Positions 36,346-48,974 of a DNA stretch of 64,000 nt are shown here, one piece after another. The stretch's first letter is position 1; each line of letters begins with the position of its first letter. A program made the position numbers and the translations under genes. Below the pieces are notes generated by a model, which saw only the letters and a program-made list of their open reading frames with translations, made no database searches and was not told where the DNA came from. Origin of the DNA: Congeria kusceri (Eukaryota > Mollusca > Bivalvia > Myida > Dreissenidae); NCBI GenBank assembly GCA_027627225.1, contig CM051033.1:45780516-45844515 (forward strand), in the 5' to 3' direction.

Positions 36346-36869
36346 CACCCATTGTTCTGTATGCAAATTTATTTCAGCTTTACTAAATACACTCACTTGT
36401 GATCAACATAAAATTTTAACTGCTAATACATCTCTGTGACCAGTCTCAATCAGCGGCGCATAAGGACACATTTCTAGTCTTTTTTCAAGATATTTAAGAC
36501 ATAATTATCTTAAAGAGAGAATGTGAAATATATAATTACGTGCATAATGTATTTTAAAATCGTGCAATTGTTCAATGTTAAAGATTTTGTGTTATTCTTA
36601 TATAATAAGAATGCATTTTAATCATCGTCTATCCGGTTTTTCGTTCTCGGTTTGTTATGTTAACGTTACATGTTAGGGTTTTAACTGCTTTCATTAAATA
36701 AAATAAAAATATAGTTTGCTATGAACTTCTGTAGCCAGTTTTATAACAATCGAGCATGTGAAACTTAGTATAATAAACTAACTTGATTTACGTGAATTTT
36801 TATGTCAGTCGGTAAACAACTTTTGAAAATATCGTAAAAATACCCCCACATGTGGCGGATTTAGGCACT

Positions 36870-37545
36870 GCGCCAGTAGTGATGTAAACGAATATTCAAA
36901 TATTCGACTGATTGTTTGAATATTTGAATATTGATTTGGGGGTCGAATATTCGATTATTTAAATTGACATATAACAATAATCCCCAAACTGTGGTGGTGT
37001 CTTATCTGGATCGCTTGACTATACATTTTCGTTCCGGGGTCCTTTCCTCGGTCAGCGATGCTTGTATATATAATAAACACCATCTACAAGTAATGACTCC
37101 TATTGCGCGGAGACAATGTTCTGTTTATTGGGTGTCAACGCTAAACAATTGGATGGTGATAATAGTCGGCAAGACCAGTGAAGTCATCGTAGGCCTTTGG
37201 CTTAATTAAGTAAGGGTCTCAGCTGATTGCAATAGATCGTTATACCTTGTCCTAATTCAACCTCCTTATTAGTTACTTACACAGAATATCATGTTAGTTT
37301 TGAAAATATATCGGCCTCTGATAGTTTAGTGTCATTTTGAAGTATGTGTAGTGGATTTGAATTTATTCAAAAATATAATTGAACTACAATTAAGCCTGTC
37401 ATGACAATGCTTAAGTTGATAATAATGCTGCATTTTGTTTGTTCGAGCATGTTTATAAATGCGTGAAGTAAAACCAATCGTATTGCATTCGAATATTCGA
37501 ATACTAGTATTCGGAAGGTCAGTCAAATAATCGAATATATATTTT
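36870..37545. repeat. ATTCGAATA-rich repeat, possibly a hAT-like relic
   Basis: At the left AGTGATGTAAACGAATATTC is followed by several TTCGAATATT-type palindromic words (36890-36960). Similar words recur at 37488-37540. The AGTGATGTAA start resembles ends of hAT-type MITEs, but I could not find a matching inverted end or target-site duplication, so this is tentative. Confidence 0.35.
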
Positions 37546-37775
37546 AGTGTATTTTGACATCCATATATAATATTATGCTTAACATTCATTTTAAAATATA
37601 TAATATTTCATTGTAGGTATTATAATAGCACTCGAACTAGTAGCGCAATACTGGTAAACATCGAACACACATTTAACGGATAGGGGATGTAATGTGGGTT
37701 GCTTTACTTGTGTTTAATGCAGTAGATTACCCGACCTTAAGAAACATTGAACTTGAATATTTATTCACACTTAAA

Positions 37776-38945
37776 TTGTATGCCCCCGAAAGACATGGCA
37801 TATTATTTCGAACCGTCCGTTCGTGCGTCCGTCTGTCCTTCAGTTAGTCCGTCCGGCCAGTCTTTTTTATAAAATCCAGTATCTTGACTATTATCAAAGG
37901 TATATGCTTGAAACTTAAAATACGTCTTTACTATCAACGTCTCCAACAGGGAAAGCATCCCCCATAACTCTGTTTTGTTTCTTTGAAACATTAATGCCCA
38001 TATTTAACTTAGAAACTGTGGTTAAAGTTTTTAGAAATTCATACTTAGAATACTTCACTATCAATGTCTCCACCAGGGAAAGCAACCACAATAACTCTGT
38101 TTTGTGTTTTGCCAGATGTATGCCCCTTTTTAACTGAAAAATGTCGGTTTAAGTTTTTAATAAAGTCCAATATCTTGAATACTATCAAAGGTACTTACTT
38201 GAAACTTAAAATACGCCTTAACCATCAACGTCTCTACTAGAGAAAGCAACCCCCATATCACTGCCCATATCACTGTTTTCTATTTTGACGTAATTTTGCC
38301 CCTTTTATAACTAAAGGATATTGATTAAAGGTTTTCATAAGGTTTTACAGAACAGCCATTTTGACTGAAGTAATAGTTTATATTTTACATTTACTGTTGT
38401 CCAGTGTGATGAAAACATCAAACGTTTAAAGTGAACAGTCCATTGCTTTCTATGGCCCCGATGGAGGGCATATTAAATTCGAACCATCCGTCCACCCGTG
38501 CGTCCGTGGGTATTTGGACAGATTTTATGCCCCTTTTTAACTTAGACACTTTGGTTTAAGTTTTTCCTAAAGTCCAGTATCTTCAATACTATCAAAGTTA
38601 TTTATTTGAAACTCGAAATACTAATTTACTATCAACATCTTCACCACGGAAAGCAACCCGCATAACTATGTTGTGTGTTTTGAGAGATTTTTTAACTTAA
38701 CTCTTTGGTTAACGTTTTTCATAAAGTCCAATATCGTGAATACTATAAAATGTATTTACTTGAAAATTAAAATACTTCTTTACTCTCAACGTCTCCACCA
38801 GCGGAAGCAAACCCCATAACTAGTTTTTCGTTTTTTGACAGAACAGCCATTTTCATTGAAATACTTAAGTTTAAATTTTATTTACAAAGATTTATTTAGG
38901 TGTCAAAGGTCACATTTACTGACAGTGCATTCGGGGGTATATGCA
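37776..38945. mobile_element. tandem-core element(s) bounded by TATGCCCCCGAA / TTCGGGGGTAT
   Basis: The left end is GTATGCCCCCGAAAGACATG, with CGTCCGTTCGTGCGTCCGTC nearby. The right end is GCATTCGGGGGTATATGC (about 38927-38944), inverted relative to the left. The core repeats TAAAGTCCAGTATCTTGAAT, ACTATCAAAGGTATTTACTT, GAAACTTAAAATACG, CAACGTCTCCACCAGGGAAA and GCAACCCCCATAACTCTG. At 38455 a second arm (CCCCGATGGAGGGCATATTA, then GTCCACCCGTGCGTCCGTG) interrupts, so two elements may be joined or nested. Confidence 0.75.
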
Positions 38946-39153
38946 TATGTCACCTGATAGTGACAGCACGTGTTCGTACATGAATTTTACTTTTGTCATG
39001 TTTGCAACTTTTCAGTAAGATTACAGTGGCGGTGAGTTCTAATACCTTAACGTAATTTAAATAAAACTGGATGCATTCGGTTGTTTTCTGAAAATTACAT
39101 AACCGACACTGGAATATTCGGCTTTTATCTGTAATAAATATCAGCCGGTAACT

Positions 39154-39226
39154 GTCCATTATGTAAAATATCGGACTGTCTGACGAGCATAGCGCCGACG
39201 GCAGTCCGTTTTCTTTACATAATGGA
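39154..39226. repeat. 73-bp hairpin
   Basis: GTCCATTATGTAAA is inverted as TTTACATAATGGAC. Inside it CGGACTG is inverted as CAGTCCG, around a GC-rich loop (TCTGACGAGCATAGCGCCGA). It resembles the end hairpins at 24.57 and 28.85 kb in form, though not in sequence. A matching partner end was not found. Confidence 0.7.
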
Positions 39227-40172
39227 CACTTTGAGGCTTATACCGGTATGTTACTTAAAACATTGTCAAACTAATGTTAATTGCTATAATTACGAGTAGT
39301 TATTTATTCAGTCATAAACATAATCAGTTAAATAACTTTAATACCGACATGTTTTAATGAAATCGCTCCAAGTGTGCACGAAACGTCGTCCTAAAGTTTT
39401 AATTCCTCTGTGGTTTCGTCCGAGACCTTTCTTTCTAGTGATATAAATTTTTGGTTATAATGTTTCAGTAGGGGAAATTTTTCATTATTTCACCACAAGA
39501 GTCATGAGCGCTTCGCAATTGTATTTACATTCTACTACTGTTTAATATGTACACATGATAAAACTTGACTACTAATTATTTTATCTCTTCAGAACCTCTC
39601 TTCAGAATCCAAAACAAATCTGAAAGCTACACCACCCTAAAAAGACTGGTTTCTACACTGACTATTTCTGACAATTGTCTACATAGTTATACAAACCAAA
39701 AGTCCAAGAACGATCCTTAAATGCCCCTATCTATAACGAAATTAGAAATAATTCAAGTGAACATTGGTTCAACCAAACCAACCTTCACATGTTTAAACAG
39801 GCTGTTACACTGCAAGGTCTCCTTTTGTCACAACGTTTTCAAATTTGTATTCTACAGACATGTCTATAGGTAAGAAAAGTAAACCACATCGTTAACGAGA
39901 TCCTGGCATTGATGCAAAATGCAGTAAGTGCCTACATTATCCAAAAGTAGAACATGAATGAATTATCATGTGCGCGGGTCGTATTCTACTTAAGAAAATA
40001 AAATCGATACTCCATGAATTATTTAATAAGATTGTATTACCGGATTTTTCCCGGATATCTGTAGATAGTATAATGGTCTCTGTGCACGAGTCTCGTACAA
40101 AACGATCCTTCATACATTATGTGTATATCTCACATAAATGTACTGTATAAACTGACTACAGATCGTGGGTAT
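39227..40172. other. no gene seen
   Basis: AT-rich; a 60-codon open frame at 39968-40150 is unsupported. Confidence 0.4.
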
Positions 40173-40593
40173 CCAATCTCATTAAAATCAAATCCTAACA
40201 TTGTTAGGATATGAAGACATCGTATAACAGGTTACGTTCAAATGACCTTTTGCCCTGCTGCGCCCAATGAAATTGCCTTTTGAACAGCAATGCTTGTCCA
40301 CGGTTTTTGAAAAGTGATGCATTTCCAGCTGATCCTTCGGAATAAATCATTTACAGTTAATGTTCACGGGGATAACAATGGATATAGTGGTACCTTAGGC
40401 GAGTAAACATCCAAAGTTCACGTTAATTTCGTGCATAGTATTTGTGGATGAAGTTATACCGCAAGATTTTGAAGGCAACAGTTTGATTGGCTCCTAGAAT
40501 GGTCATCTGAACGTGACCCTTAATGCGAAGTCATCAGATCCAGTCAGCGGATAATATAGTAGCGTCAGACTGGAGATGATTTTAATGAGATTG
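40173..40593. mobile_element. 421-bp inverted-repeat element with 8-bp target-site duplication
   Basis: The left end CCAATCTCATTAAAATCA (40173-40190) is perfectly inverted at the right (40577-40594). Both ends are flanked by GTGGGTAT (40165-40172 and 40594-40601; the last base of the terminal repeat overlaps the duplication). Subterminal sequence is also partly inverted (TTACGTTCAAATGACC against GGTCATCTGAACGTGACC). Non-coding. An 8-bp duplication fits hAT-type or P-type insertion; the superfamily is not certain. Confidence 0.8.
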
Positions 40594-40752
40594 GTGGGTA
40601 TCGTGAATATTCAACGACCGATAATATATTTACACCTAAAAAAAGATTCAAAAGTACACATGCATATCAAGGGAAACATTGGATGCGTTATAAGTATGAC
40701 GTACCCTTTGGGTCAAAGTACATATACGCACTACAGCTAAAAATAGATGTGA

Positions 40753-40870
40753 CAGCAGTCATAAAATTGTAACAGCGGTTACAATTTTATGACTGCGGTC
40801 ATAAATTTATCACTGCGGTTATATTTATAAATATAACTGCAGTTACAATTTATAACAACAGTTATAAAAT
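40753..40870. repeat. hairpin cluster with GTTACAATTTTATGACTGC
   Basis: GCAGTCATAAAATTGTAAC at 40753-40771 is followed after AGCG by its perfect inverse. Further half-palindromes follow: GTCATAAATTTATCAC, GGTTATATTTATAAATATAACTGC and GTTATAAAAT. The same words recur at 45795-45866. Confidence 0.8.
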
Positions 40871-41094
40871 ATGAATGTTGGTACATTTTTCTGCCTGCAG
40901 ATACATTTATTTCCGTGGGTCAATTATCAACCAATACTTGTCCACGTTACAAAACCAGATCGTTGACCATTTATTATTTTTAAAAATGATAAAATACACG
41001 ATAAATTATAAAATCGAATTAAATGTGATTAAATTAGATATTAAAATACTGTTCCTGCATTTTTGAATGCGTTATAATATTTTGATAATTTTTA

Positions 41095-41360
41095 ATGAAA
41101 TTTTATATGAACAAGCATCCCGCAGCAAATACTTCATTCGAACAAATGGCGGCCCAATTCGTTCAACGAGCATTAGCAATTATTTTGTCGTGTGGTAGAA
41201 CTCTACTTGGTGATCAAAGTTGCAATGTTTTAAACGACTCTCTGGTAACTCTTAACTCGTTGCTACTGAATATTAGAATAATGTGCTCAGAACACGCAAG
41301 GCTGGAAGAACTGGCAAACATTGTCGTCCGTATTATTGAATCAATCGAGAGTCATAAGGA
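41095..41360 (+). CDS. possible coding exon, unrecognised helical protein
   Basis: An 88-codon ATG frame runs to a strong donor, GTGAGT at 41361; the TGA at 41362 would be spliced out. The translation has ordinary globular composition: FEQMAAQFVQRALAIILSC (residues 15-33), GRTLLGDQSC, then NVLNDSLVTLNSLLLNIRI and a heptad-like LEELANIVVRIIESIE tail. It looks all-helical. I recognise no family. No clear acceptor was found upstream, so it would be a first exon, and no downstream partner exon was identified. A chance open frame is possible, but the lack of low complexity and the consensus donor make it worth listing. Confidence 0.3.
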
Positions 41361-41364
41361 GTGA

Positions 41365-42106
41365 GTTTATTTATATTTTTGTAATTTTTTTTTTATGCTC
41401 GGAGCTTCCATTAAATATAATGAAATATACTTTTTTTCAAATCTGTTAGCAGAATAACCAAAAGCAAGCATTCGTGCCACATAACTTGTGTGGAAATAAA
41501 TGTGATTGGTTATGAACTGAAGTAATTTTCATTATTTCCATTAAATTCCGATTCAGTTACTGGCATAAGTAGGTGCACTTGGTACTGGTAAACTGCTTTG
41601 ATCGGCTAAGCTTGCCCAGGAAAAGTAGATTTACTAACCTCCGTGATATGACTGAAATACTGTTAAATACAGCGAAAAAATACAAACAAACAAGCAGGGT
41701 TACAAAATTGACAAAGCAGTGGTAAAATAAACATTACCTGTAGTTTGGGAGGGGGGATTATAATGACTCGATACAATAATAACTATTATTATTACTATTG
41801 ATCGAGTCAATTTGTGAATGTCCATGACAAATATTATAATATAATACTATTTGTCATCAACATTGCCATGATCCATAAAATTGTAGAGCATGATACAACT
41901 TAGGACAAACAAAAATAATTGTGTGTTTCAGGAAACGGTCTCAGAAAAGTTGGGTAGAATCGGGATTGATTTTGTTTTCAACTTAATAAAAAGCCCACAT
42001 TTTTGTCTAAAAACCTTGAAAATTATATAAAATACATGTATTACAATGGATTTCACGGAAAACAATCATCGCTAAAAACTTTAGGGTCTGTGGACCACAA
42101 ACCACA
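41365..42106. other. no gene seen; one imperfect palindrome
   Basis: At 41764-41810 GACTCGAT..AATAATAA is inverted as TTATTATT..ATCGAGTC. Otherwise AT-rich and featureless. Confidence 0.45.
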
Positions 42107-42913
42107 AACTGTAATTGTAATAAATCACATGATATACACATTCTAATACATATGACATACATTATCTTCAATAACTAAAATGTAAGAAAACGGGTGTGAA
42201 ATTTTGCTGTTTTGAAGAAGGACCCTTTCTGACTAACAGCCTGCAAAGAAAAGAAGTAGTTTTCATCGATACCTGTTTTGGATATTACCCTCTCAAAAGA
42301 CCGTTGGCTTCCGCCAACAGTCTAAAAAAACAAGTTAAACTTGGGCCATATATTTCAAGATTAGGTTCAAAAATGAAAACAGCATTGCGTTTGCGAAAAT
42401 TCTGGATGCCGGTCGGGAATACATACTTTATATGCATGGAAGTATGAACTCGTATTTGTTTGCATATACTGTCTGATTTGAAGATTTGAATTAAATAAAT
42501 CGACAATTAATGGAAGTTATTTCAATATAAAATACGCGCATATTCCATATTTTCATTCTAGTTCCAAATGTTTCTGTTATAATAAAATAAATACATATAC
42601 ATTTGGGAATCGCTTTAACGTTTAAAAAATCTATTCTGAACGTATGTATTTCACAAATAATAAATACTATCTAACCACAATGTCCTGGTGGAAATGGTAT
42701 AATGACTACAGTGTCCTAGCGATCAAGAGGTCGTGAGTTCGATCGGGGAGAGTTCGAATTATCTTTCTCATGAACATCAGGTACTGGTGCTTCCCAGGAA
42801 ACGGACTCAAAAGTGCCTAAATTAACATCAGGCTTCGACATAATCGAGCTAAGCAAACTAGGTTAAAACTAACGTACTTGTCATACACACAAAAATACAA
42901 AGTTAAAGAAAAT
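42107..42913 (+). repeat. dispersed ~0.8-kb repeat, copy 1, with tRNA-like segment
   Basis: It matches 48139-48974 in the same orientation with a few percent difference and small indels. Shared words include ACAAACTGTAATTGTAAT, TTTTGAAGAAGGACCCTTTC, GACCGTTGGCTTCCGCCAAC, TTCTGGATGCCGGTCGG and TTCCCAGGAAACGGACTC. Near the 3' side lies a tRNA-Asp-like part with GGTATAATG and a B box GTGAGTTCGATCGGGGAG (about 42731-42748), so the 3' part may be a SINE. The repeat ends in AAAATACAAAGTTAAAGAAA. The open frames inside (42196-42506) are not conserved as frames between the copies. Confidence 0.8.
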
Positions 42914-45794
42914 ATGTAAATTGTCTCCCTTTCCGGTGATGATATCACGCGTTATCACACCGGAAACAAACACATTTTCTTTTTATTTTAATGCTATTGA
43001 GTATTCTTCACATTTGAATTAGTTTGAGGGGATTTTTAACACGATCTTTTCAGATTTATGTCAGTACTATTTTCTCTATAATGCGTAGTAATCGGTGTTA
43101 GTAATAAACATTCCTGCGCCATGTTGGATTACGATAAAATGTTCGGTGGATTAGTTAAGCAATTTAAACCGCAAAGTTTTTGACTCTAGGCATTATCATG
43201 GTAGCGTGTTTACAGTACAACAGTCTACTATGCTGTACAGTTTATTCATAGGCAATGCAGAAGCCGGGTTTCTAAATTTATTTAAGTTTAAATACATGCA
43301 ATTGGATACACTTAGTCGTTGAATAATGTCCAGCATTTAAATCAAACAGTTAACACTCACTGCTAGGTTAAATATATTTATAATAAAAGTACGTATTGAA
43401 AGTGATAGTACGTTCAGTTCTCCGAAATTCACATTTTCTAAAAATAGCGTGAGCATACGTGTAAACAATAGTTAACACAGTCACGACATTCAAACGCAAA
43501 CACAGTCACGACATTCAATCGCACTATGTGTTTTCGAAAGCAATTCAAGATGATTTAACTCGTAGATGCACGTTCAAATGTGAAAGAGTGTTCTGACATG
43601 GATTAGTTATACGTATAAAGTGTTTTCTATTTTAGTTACTCGGATTTAACAACACAATTGGGTTAAAGGTCGGTCGCGAATTTGAAGAAAACAAGATGGC
43701 GCAGAATAGAACGCTGAACACTTCTTACAACAGCACATTGAATACTTAAATACTTAAGCGTGATTACTGGATATACAGACTTAATACACACAAACTAAAA
43801 TATAAATATGTGCTTGCTTAATGAACACAAGTTATTACTACGTTGGATTCTTGTTGGATTTTGGAGAACCGGCAATACAGCATTTATGTAAACAAAGGGA
43901 GACTACTGTTCACAGCAACAATAAACAACAAGTGCAACTGCAAGTGTAGTATGCGGGAATTACTAAAGTGCAAAGGATAAACTAATACTTTGGATGCTAA
44001 AATTAAGTTTGGACCAAGGTGACCAGCTCTAATGCATTGTGGGTAAAAGTTTTGTCCGCAAGACATAATCTGTACTAGTCTCCTTGGTTCAATCCGACTG
44101 AAATATATCGGAGAGGTATTCTTAACATTTGCTGTTATTAATCTTTACTACTTTTCATTTTGGGAAGCACCTACAATTAAATATTGTCCAAATCAAATAA
44201 AATTTAAAAAAGTAGTCCCTCACTGTGAGTAATATAGGGATATATCTCACTGATACTTTTCAATATTTCACTACTTAGCATTAAATAAATATGAATATCA
44301 CATCTTTAATGCAGTATTTGCTGGGTAACAATCAGTTAGTGCTTTAAACAAATTTTGTAGTATACATTGCTGATTGATATATTTACTGTTGGCGTTGATA
44401 GCGACTCACCCCTTGTTGACTCACCACTCTTTGAAAGAAGATTTGCGCCATATGTATCAAGATCATTGTATTTTTAGTTATGGTAGTGACATGACATTTA
44501 TATATGTGTGCTTATTAAACAAAATGCATTCAATAATACTAATAGGATTGATATTTAATTATTAATTATATTATTTAAAAAAAGTATTATTTAAAGTCAT
44601 AATACACACATTAACCTTACAGAACTTCAGAATATAAAAGATATGAACAGCATATTATTATGGGATGACTTAATTTACAATGGGGCAAATTTTTTTCATA
44701 TGGTGGGAGCTTCCATTAAAAGCTGGGCAAGTCGACATATAAATATATTTAAACTATTTATAAAAATATATAAATGATAATTAAGTAATCCGAGTGTTTG
44801 TAGTAATAGTAGCTTAGTGGAGTAGCCACAGGCAAATTTAAGCCGAGGCAGTGTAGAGGTCTGGGAGAGGGGGGGGGGTGCATGCCCATCCCAGATTTTT
44901 GTTTTACCTAAAACGTCTCTGGTGCGTTTTGGAGGCCACTTAAACCATGTTTTAACACAAAATAACCAGAATCATTAATTTTGCCATACATGTATGTACA
45001 ATCTTTCCTGAAATCAACAATTTAATAGCGAGCGATAAATATAAGGATCAAGAAACCTGATGCTCCGAGAATAGTAACACAGGGTTACGTACATTTTAAT
45101 GCGTTCTCTTTGTTATAACGCATGTTTAATTAATTTAACAAACATTATTTAATAAATGATATAAATCTGCAAATATTTGCTCAGGCAGCTGCCTCAGCGT
45201 GACTCATTGTGGCTACGACGCTGTAGATGAAGTGGTCAGAGTGTGTCAATCAATGACAATTTCATAACTATAACTGTATCAAGTGACAATTGTTAAGTCT
45301 ACTTCCACTGCCTCTATGTTGTTGTTTGTTTACTAGCCTCCTTCACTTAGTTTTGTAGAATTTATAGATAGACTTCTGTAAAATTAAATATTTCTATCTA
45401 TTGGAATTTAAAATCATTGAAAATTCGTGAATAAAATGAACAATAGACTAGTTTAAAACACTCCTTATTATGTAAACTTTCAAGTTACAAGTACAACTTC
45501 AATTTTAATGTTTCAAAAGCAAAAAGAAACGTAACAACATTTATACACCATAAAATAGACATTTATTACCTAAATTATCGTAGTGCATACTACTGAATCA
45601 TCTTACTTATAGACGATAACGAGAGCTCGTTGTGTGAAGTAGTGTTTTTATTTATTTACGCCGATTTTTTGGTCGATGGAGGCTGACATTTTGATAATTT
45701 CACAGTAAATATTTGCTGTTTAGGCGTTTGTAAGACGTAATTTCATTGGTCAAGCAGACTGCGTGCTTATTTATAACTTTGGGTCTGACAAAAT
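42914..45794. other. no gene seen
   Basis: AT-rich sequence. A 25-bp direct duplication (ACACAGTCACGACATTCAA) occurs at about 43474 and 43499. A poly-G run (about 44869-44878) sits in a CATGCCCATCCCAG context that looks like part of a dispersed repeat. Short open frames are unsupported. Confidence 0.4.
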
Positions 45795-45866
45795 GTGACC
45801 GCGGTTACAAATTTATGACGACTGTCATAAATTTATAACTGCAGTCATAAAATTGTAACCGCGTGT
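45795..45866. repeat. hairpin cluster, second site
   Basis: GTGACCGCGGTTACAAATTT, GACTGTCATAAATTTATAAC and GCAGTCATAAAATTGTAACC repeat the words of 40753-40870 in both orientations. Confidence 0.75.
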
Positions 45867-48138
45867 AGAAATATATGGGCCTTCATTTTACGCTAAAACT
45901 ATCGCGGAGAAAATATCAGATATTTTTTAGCAAGTTCCCGATTTAGTATTGAACAGATTTTCTTGGCGTTATGTGTTCATGCTAACTGTTAACTATGTTA
46001 ATGACAACGTTGTATCGGTGAATCGATGAATTTAATGTATTTTATGTCCAGAATATACCTTGACAATTTTTGCTTGTTCTTTACTAAACGTCGATTTCAT
46101 TTGACTAAGACTAGCATAAATAATTTTCATGACATGCCTATTTTTAAACCTCGATAACAAATGTCATTGAAACAGAACGTCGCCTACTCATTGTACATCG
46201 AATATCACTAAACAAAATGCGTCTGCGCTGTGTTACGTACTTATTGCACTGCGATTTTCTATCATCGCGGTGTATTGATTGCTACGATCGAATTTCTGCC
46301 ATTGATTTTGCATGATAGGCCACAACATTCAGTCTGTTAAGTAGTTGGTTTTGTTAAAGAGCTTTCAATAGTTTATTTCATGAAAACATTTTATAGATAA
46401 TCTATTAAAGGGGCTTATTGAACGTGGTCTGTTCCACAGATATATCAGAACCACTTGATCTCATATATTTCCTTTTTTAAACACAACGATTTTGAATGTA
46501 ATGCTTTTCCTTTGTATCGCACTACAAAAACCTTAAATATACGAATTTGAATAGATGCACTTTATTAAAAAAGGAAAAAATTAAAACGCACATTACGGCA
46601 ATAAAATTATTAATACCTTCGATACATTATTAAAAACCTTAAAGAAACTTACAATAAATAAAAATTTGTATCCAAGGATCCATAGGATTCTTACTCATTA
46701 CATCAAATCTCGCACTTCATTTAAAAGTTACAACGTCCATTTGTTGCGTAGCTATTTCAATAGCGCGCATGCTTATAAGGTAACTGTTTGATTTGTTTTA
46801 CTACAACTACTCCTTTGCCCGCACCCGCGTCCAAAATAATACCTATCTAGTAAATATGTAAATTAATATTTTACTTCAGCATATGTTCTTGTACATAAGA
46901 CCACTATAATAAACACTATGTTATTATCAATTTTCCTTTAAATGAAAAATTTAAAATTGAATTGTAGAATTAACGTTGATATTCCCCTTAAATGGCAGTT
47001 TTAAATGGGTTTCCCTGTACCTGTATTTGTAGAATTATATGGATGATTTATAAATGCTGATTATTAGATTATATAATAACATTTGTACTATAACAAAATA
47101 AAAAAACGGACACATGTTTTCTTGTTCTGGTTGAAATTTGCAATATAAAGTATCTGCAACACTAGAATATCAATTAAACAGCATTAACCACAAAGCATGA
47201 GCACGTACGCAGACTCCAAGTACGTAGTAAAGCCATTTTAGCACTACACAATGTCATATACTTTTTATGAGAGCGGGTAACAACACCTTATCAACATGAG
47301 TTGACAGTTTTTCATTTCATAATTTTCTGAAAATGGATAGATATATATTTAGTCATTTGATTTTTCAAACTCGTACGTCACGCGCCTCACAAAGATTGCA
47401 GTATACCAATACTTCCCATTCGTACGTTGTGTGGTTAAGTAAATTATCTGCACATGTACAACTGTCGGGACAATATACTTTTCAGAAAATGGTTAAGTAT
47501 TCGACTAAGGCCACACGTAAAAAATAAAAGAAACTAAAAGCATGTGAATAACGAGTGCATTTTTGCTAAAAGGAAACATTAATTTTAATAAAGTTTAATA
47601 TCCCACCTTTAAACTCTATAATTTGGCTTCTTATTCAATAGTATACAACATCATAATGAAAAATAATGTGTAATTAACGAAAAAATATTTTGTTGGAGCT
47701 AATTATCTTACGCAAACGGATTGATATACATGCCAGTTAACAGGTTAGTCTGCAACGGGCCAGAATAACCGATCAAGCGTAGTAGTTAGTAGATTGTGCT
47801 TCTTAGCCAAAGATCTATAAATAAACATGTTTATTTATAGATCTTTGTTCGTAGCCTACTGAGTCAAAATAGATCATACGATGCAAGCTCTCGATTCTCC
47901 ATAGGCTAGTACAGTTTAAAATTAATAAATTGCAGTAATTTGTTGTCACAATATTCAGAATGATAATTGAAAACAAGAAAATACGCTTTCCCAACGAGTC
48001 AAAAATAACCGCTGTAGGGCATAAATTTGGTGGCCTTATTCCAGGACACTCAGGTAAATATTTCAGTTACATACAAGTAAATAGCAAAAGTAGGGGTGTC
48101 ATTAGTTCCAAGTTATTTTTTTAATAAATGGACCTTTT
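45867..48138. other. no gene seen except a 40-bp palindrome
   Basis: AT-rich. The palindrome is listed separately; the 64-codon open frame at 47333-47527 is unsupported. Confidence 0.4.
47808..47847. repeat. perfect 40-bp palindrome
   Basis: A perfect self-complementary 40-mer with no spacer, centred on AAACATGTTT; each arm contains CAAAGATCTATAAATAAA. Confidence 0.95.
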
Positions 48139-48974
48139 TACAAACTGTAATTGTAATACATCACATGATATACACAGTATAATTCATATTACATACATTA
48201 TCTTCAATAACTAAAATGTAAGAAAACGGGTATAAATTTTACTGTTTTGAAGAAGGACCCTTTCTGGTTTCGATTTACTGACTGCCTGCAAAGAAAAGAA
48301 GTAGTTTTCCGCGATACCTGTTTTGGAAATTACCCTCTCAAAAGACCGTTGGCTTCCGCCAACAGTCTAAAAACTAGTTAAACTTGTGCCATATATTTCA
48401 AGATTAGGTACAAAAATGAAAACTGCATTGCGAAAATTCTGGATGCCGGTCGGAGAATACATACTTTATATGCATGGAAGTATGAACTCGTATCTGTGTA
48501 CATATACTGCCTGATTTGAAGATTTGAATTAAATAAATCGACAATTAATGGAAGTTATTTCAATATAAAATACGCGCATATTCCAGAAACATCATAAGTT
48601 TATATAAATATTTTCATTCTAGTTCCAAATGTTTCTGTTATAATTTAAAAAATACATTAACATTTGTGAATTGTTTTAACGTTTAAATAATCTATTCTGA
48701 ACGTATGTATTTGACAATTAATAAATACTATATAACCACAATGTCCTGGTGGCAATGGTATAATGAATACAGTGTCCTAGCGATCGAGAGGTCGTGAGTT
48801 CGATCGGGGAGAGTTCGAATGATCTTTCTCACGAACATCAAGTTCTGGTGCTTCCCAGGAAACGGACTCCAAAGTGTCTCAAGTAACCTCAGGCTTCGAC
48901 ATAACCGAGCTAAGCAAAATAGGTTTAAACTTATGTACTGGTTATACACACAAAAATACAAAGTTAAAGAAAAT
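48139..48974 (+). repeat. dispersed ~0.8-kb repeat, copy 2
   Basis: Second copy of the repeat at 42107-42913. Differences include GGTTTCGATTTACTG added near 48250, ACATCATAAGTTTATATAAA added near 48587, and loss of a few bases near 48430. The tRNA-like B box lies at about 48795-48812. Confidence 0.8.

Noticed and set aside
35375..36439. Five overlapping ORFs with shared peptides such as CRAQDPGLYLKGQGHT
   Set aside because: The shared peptides come from the 161-bp tandem units, which are open by chance in several frames.
36870..37545. A complete hAT MITE with AGTGATGTAA end
   Set aside because: No matching inverted right end or 8-bp duplication could be found; kept only as a tentative repeat.
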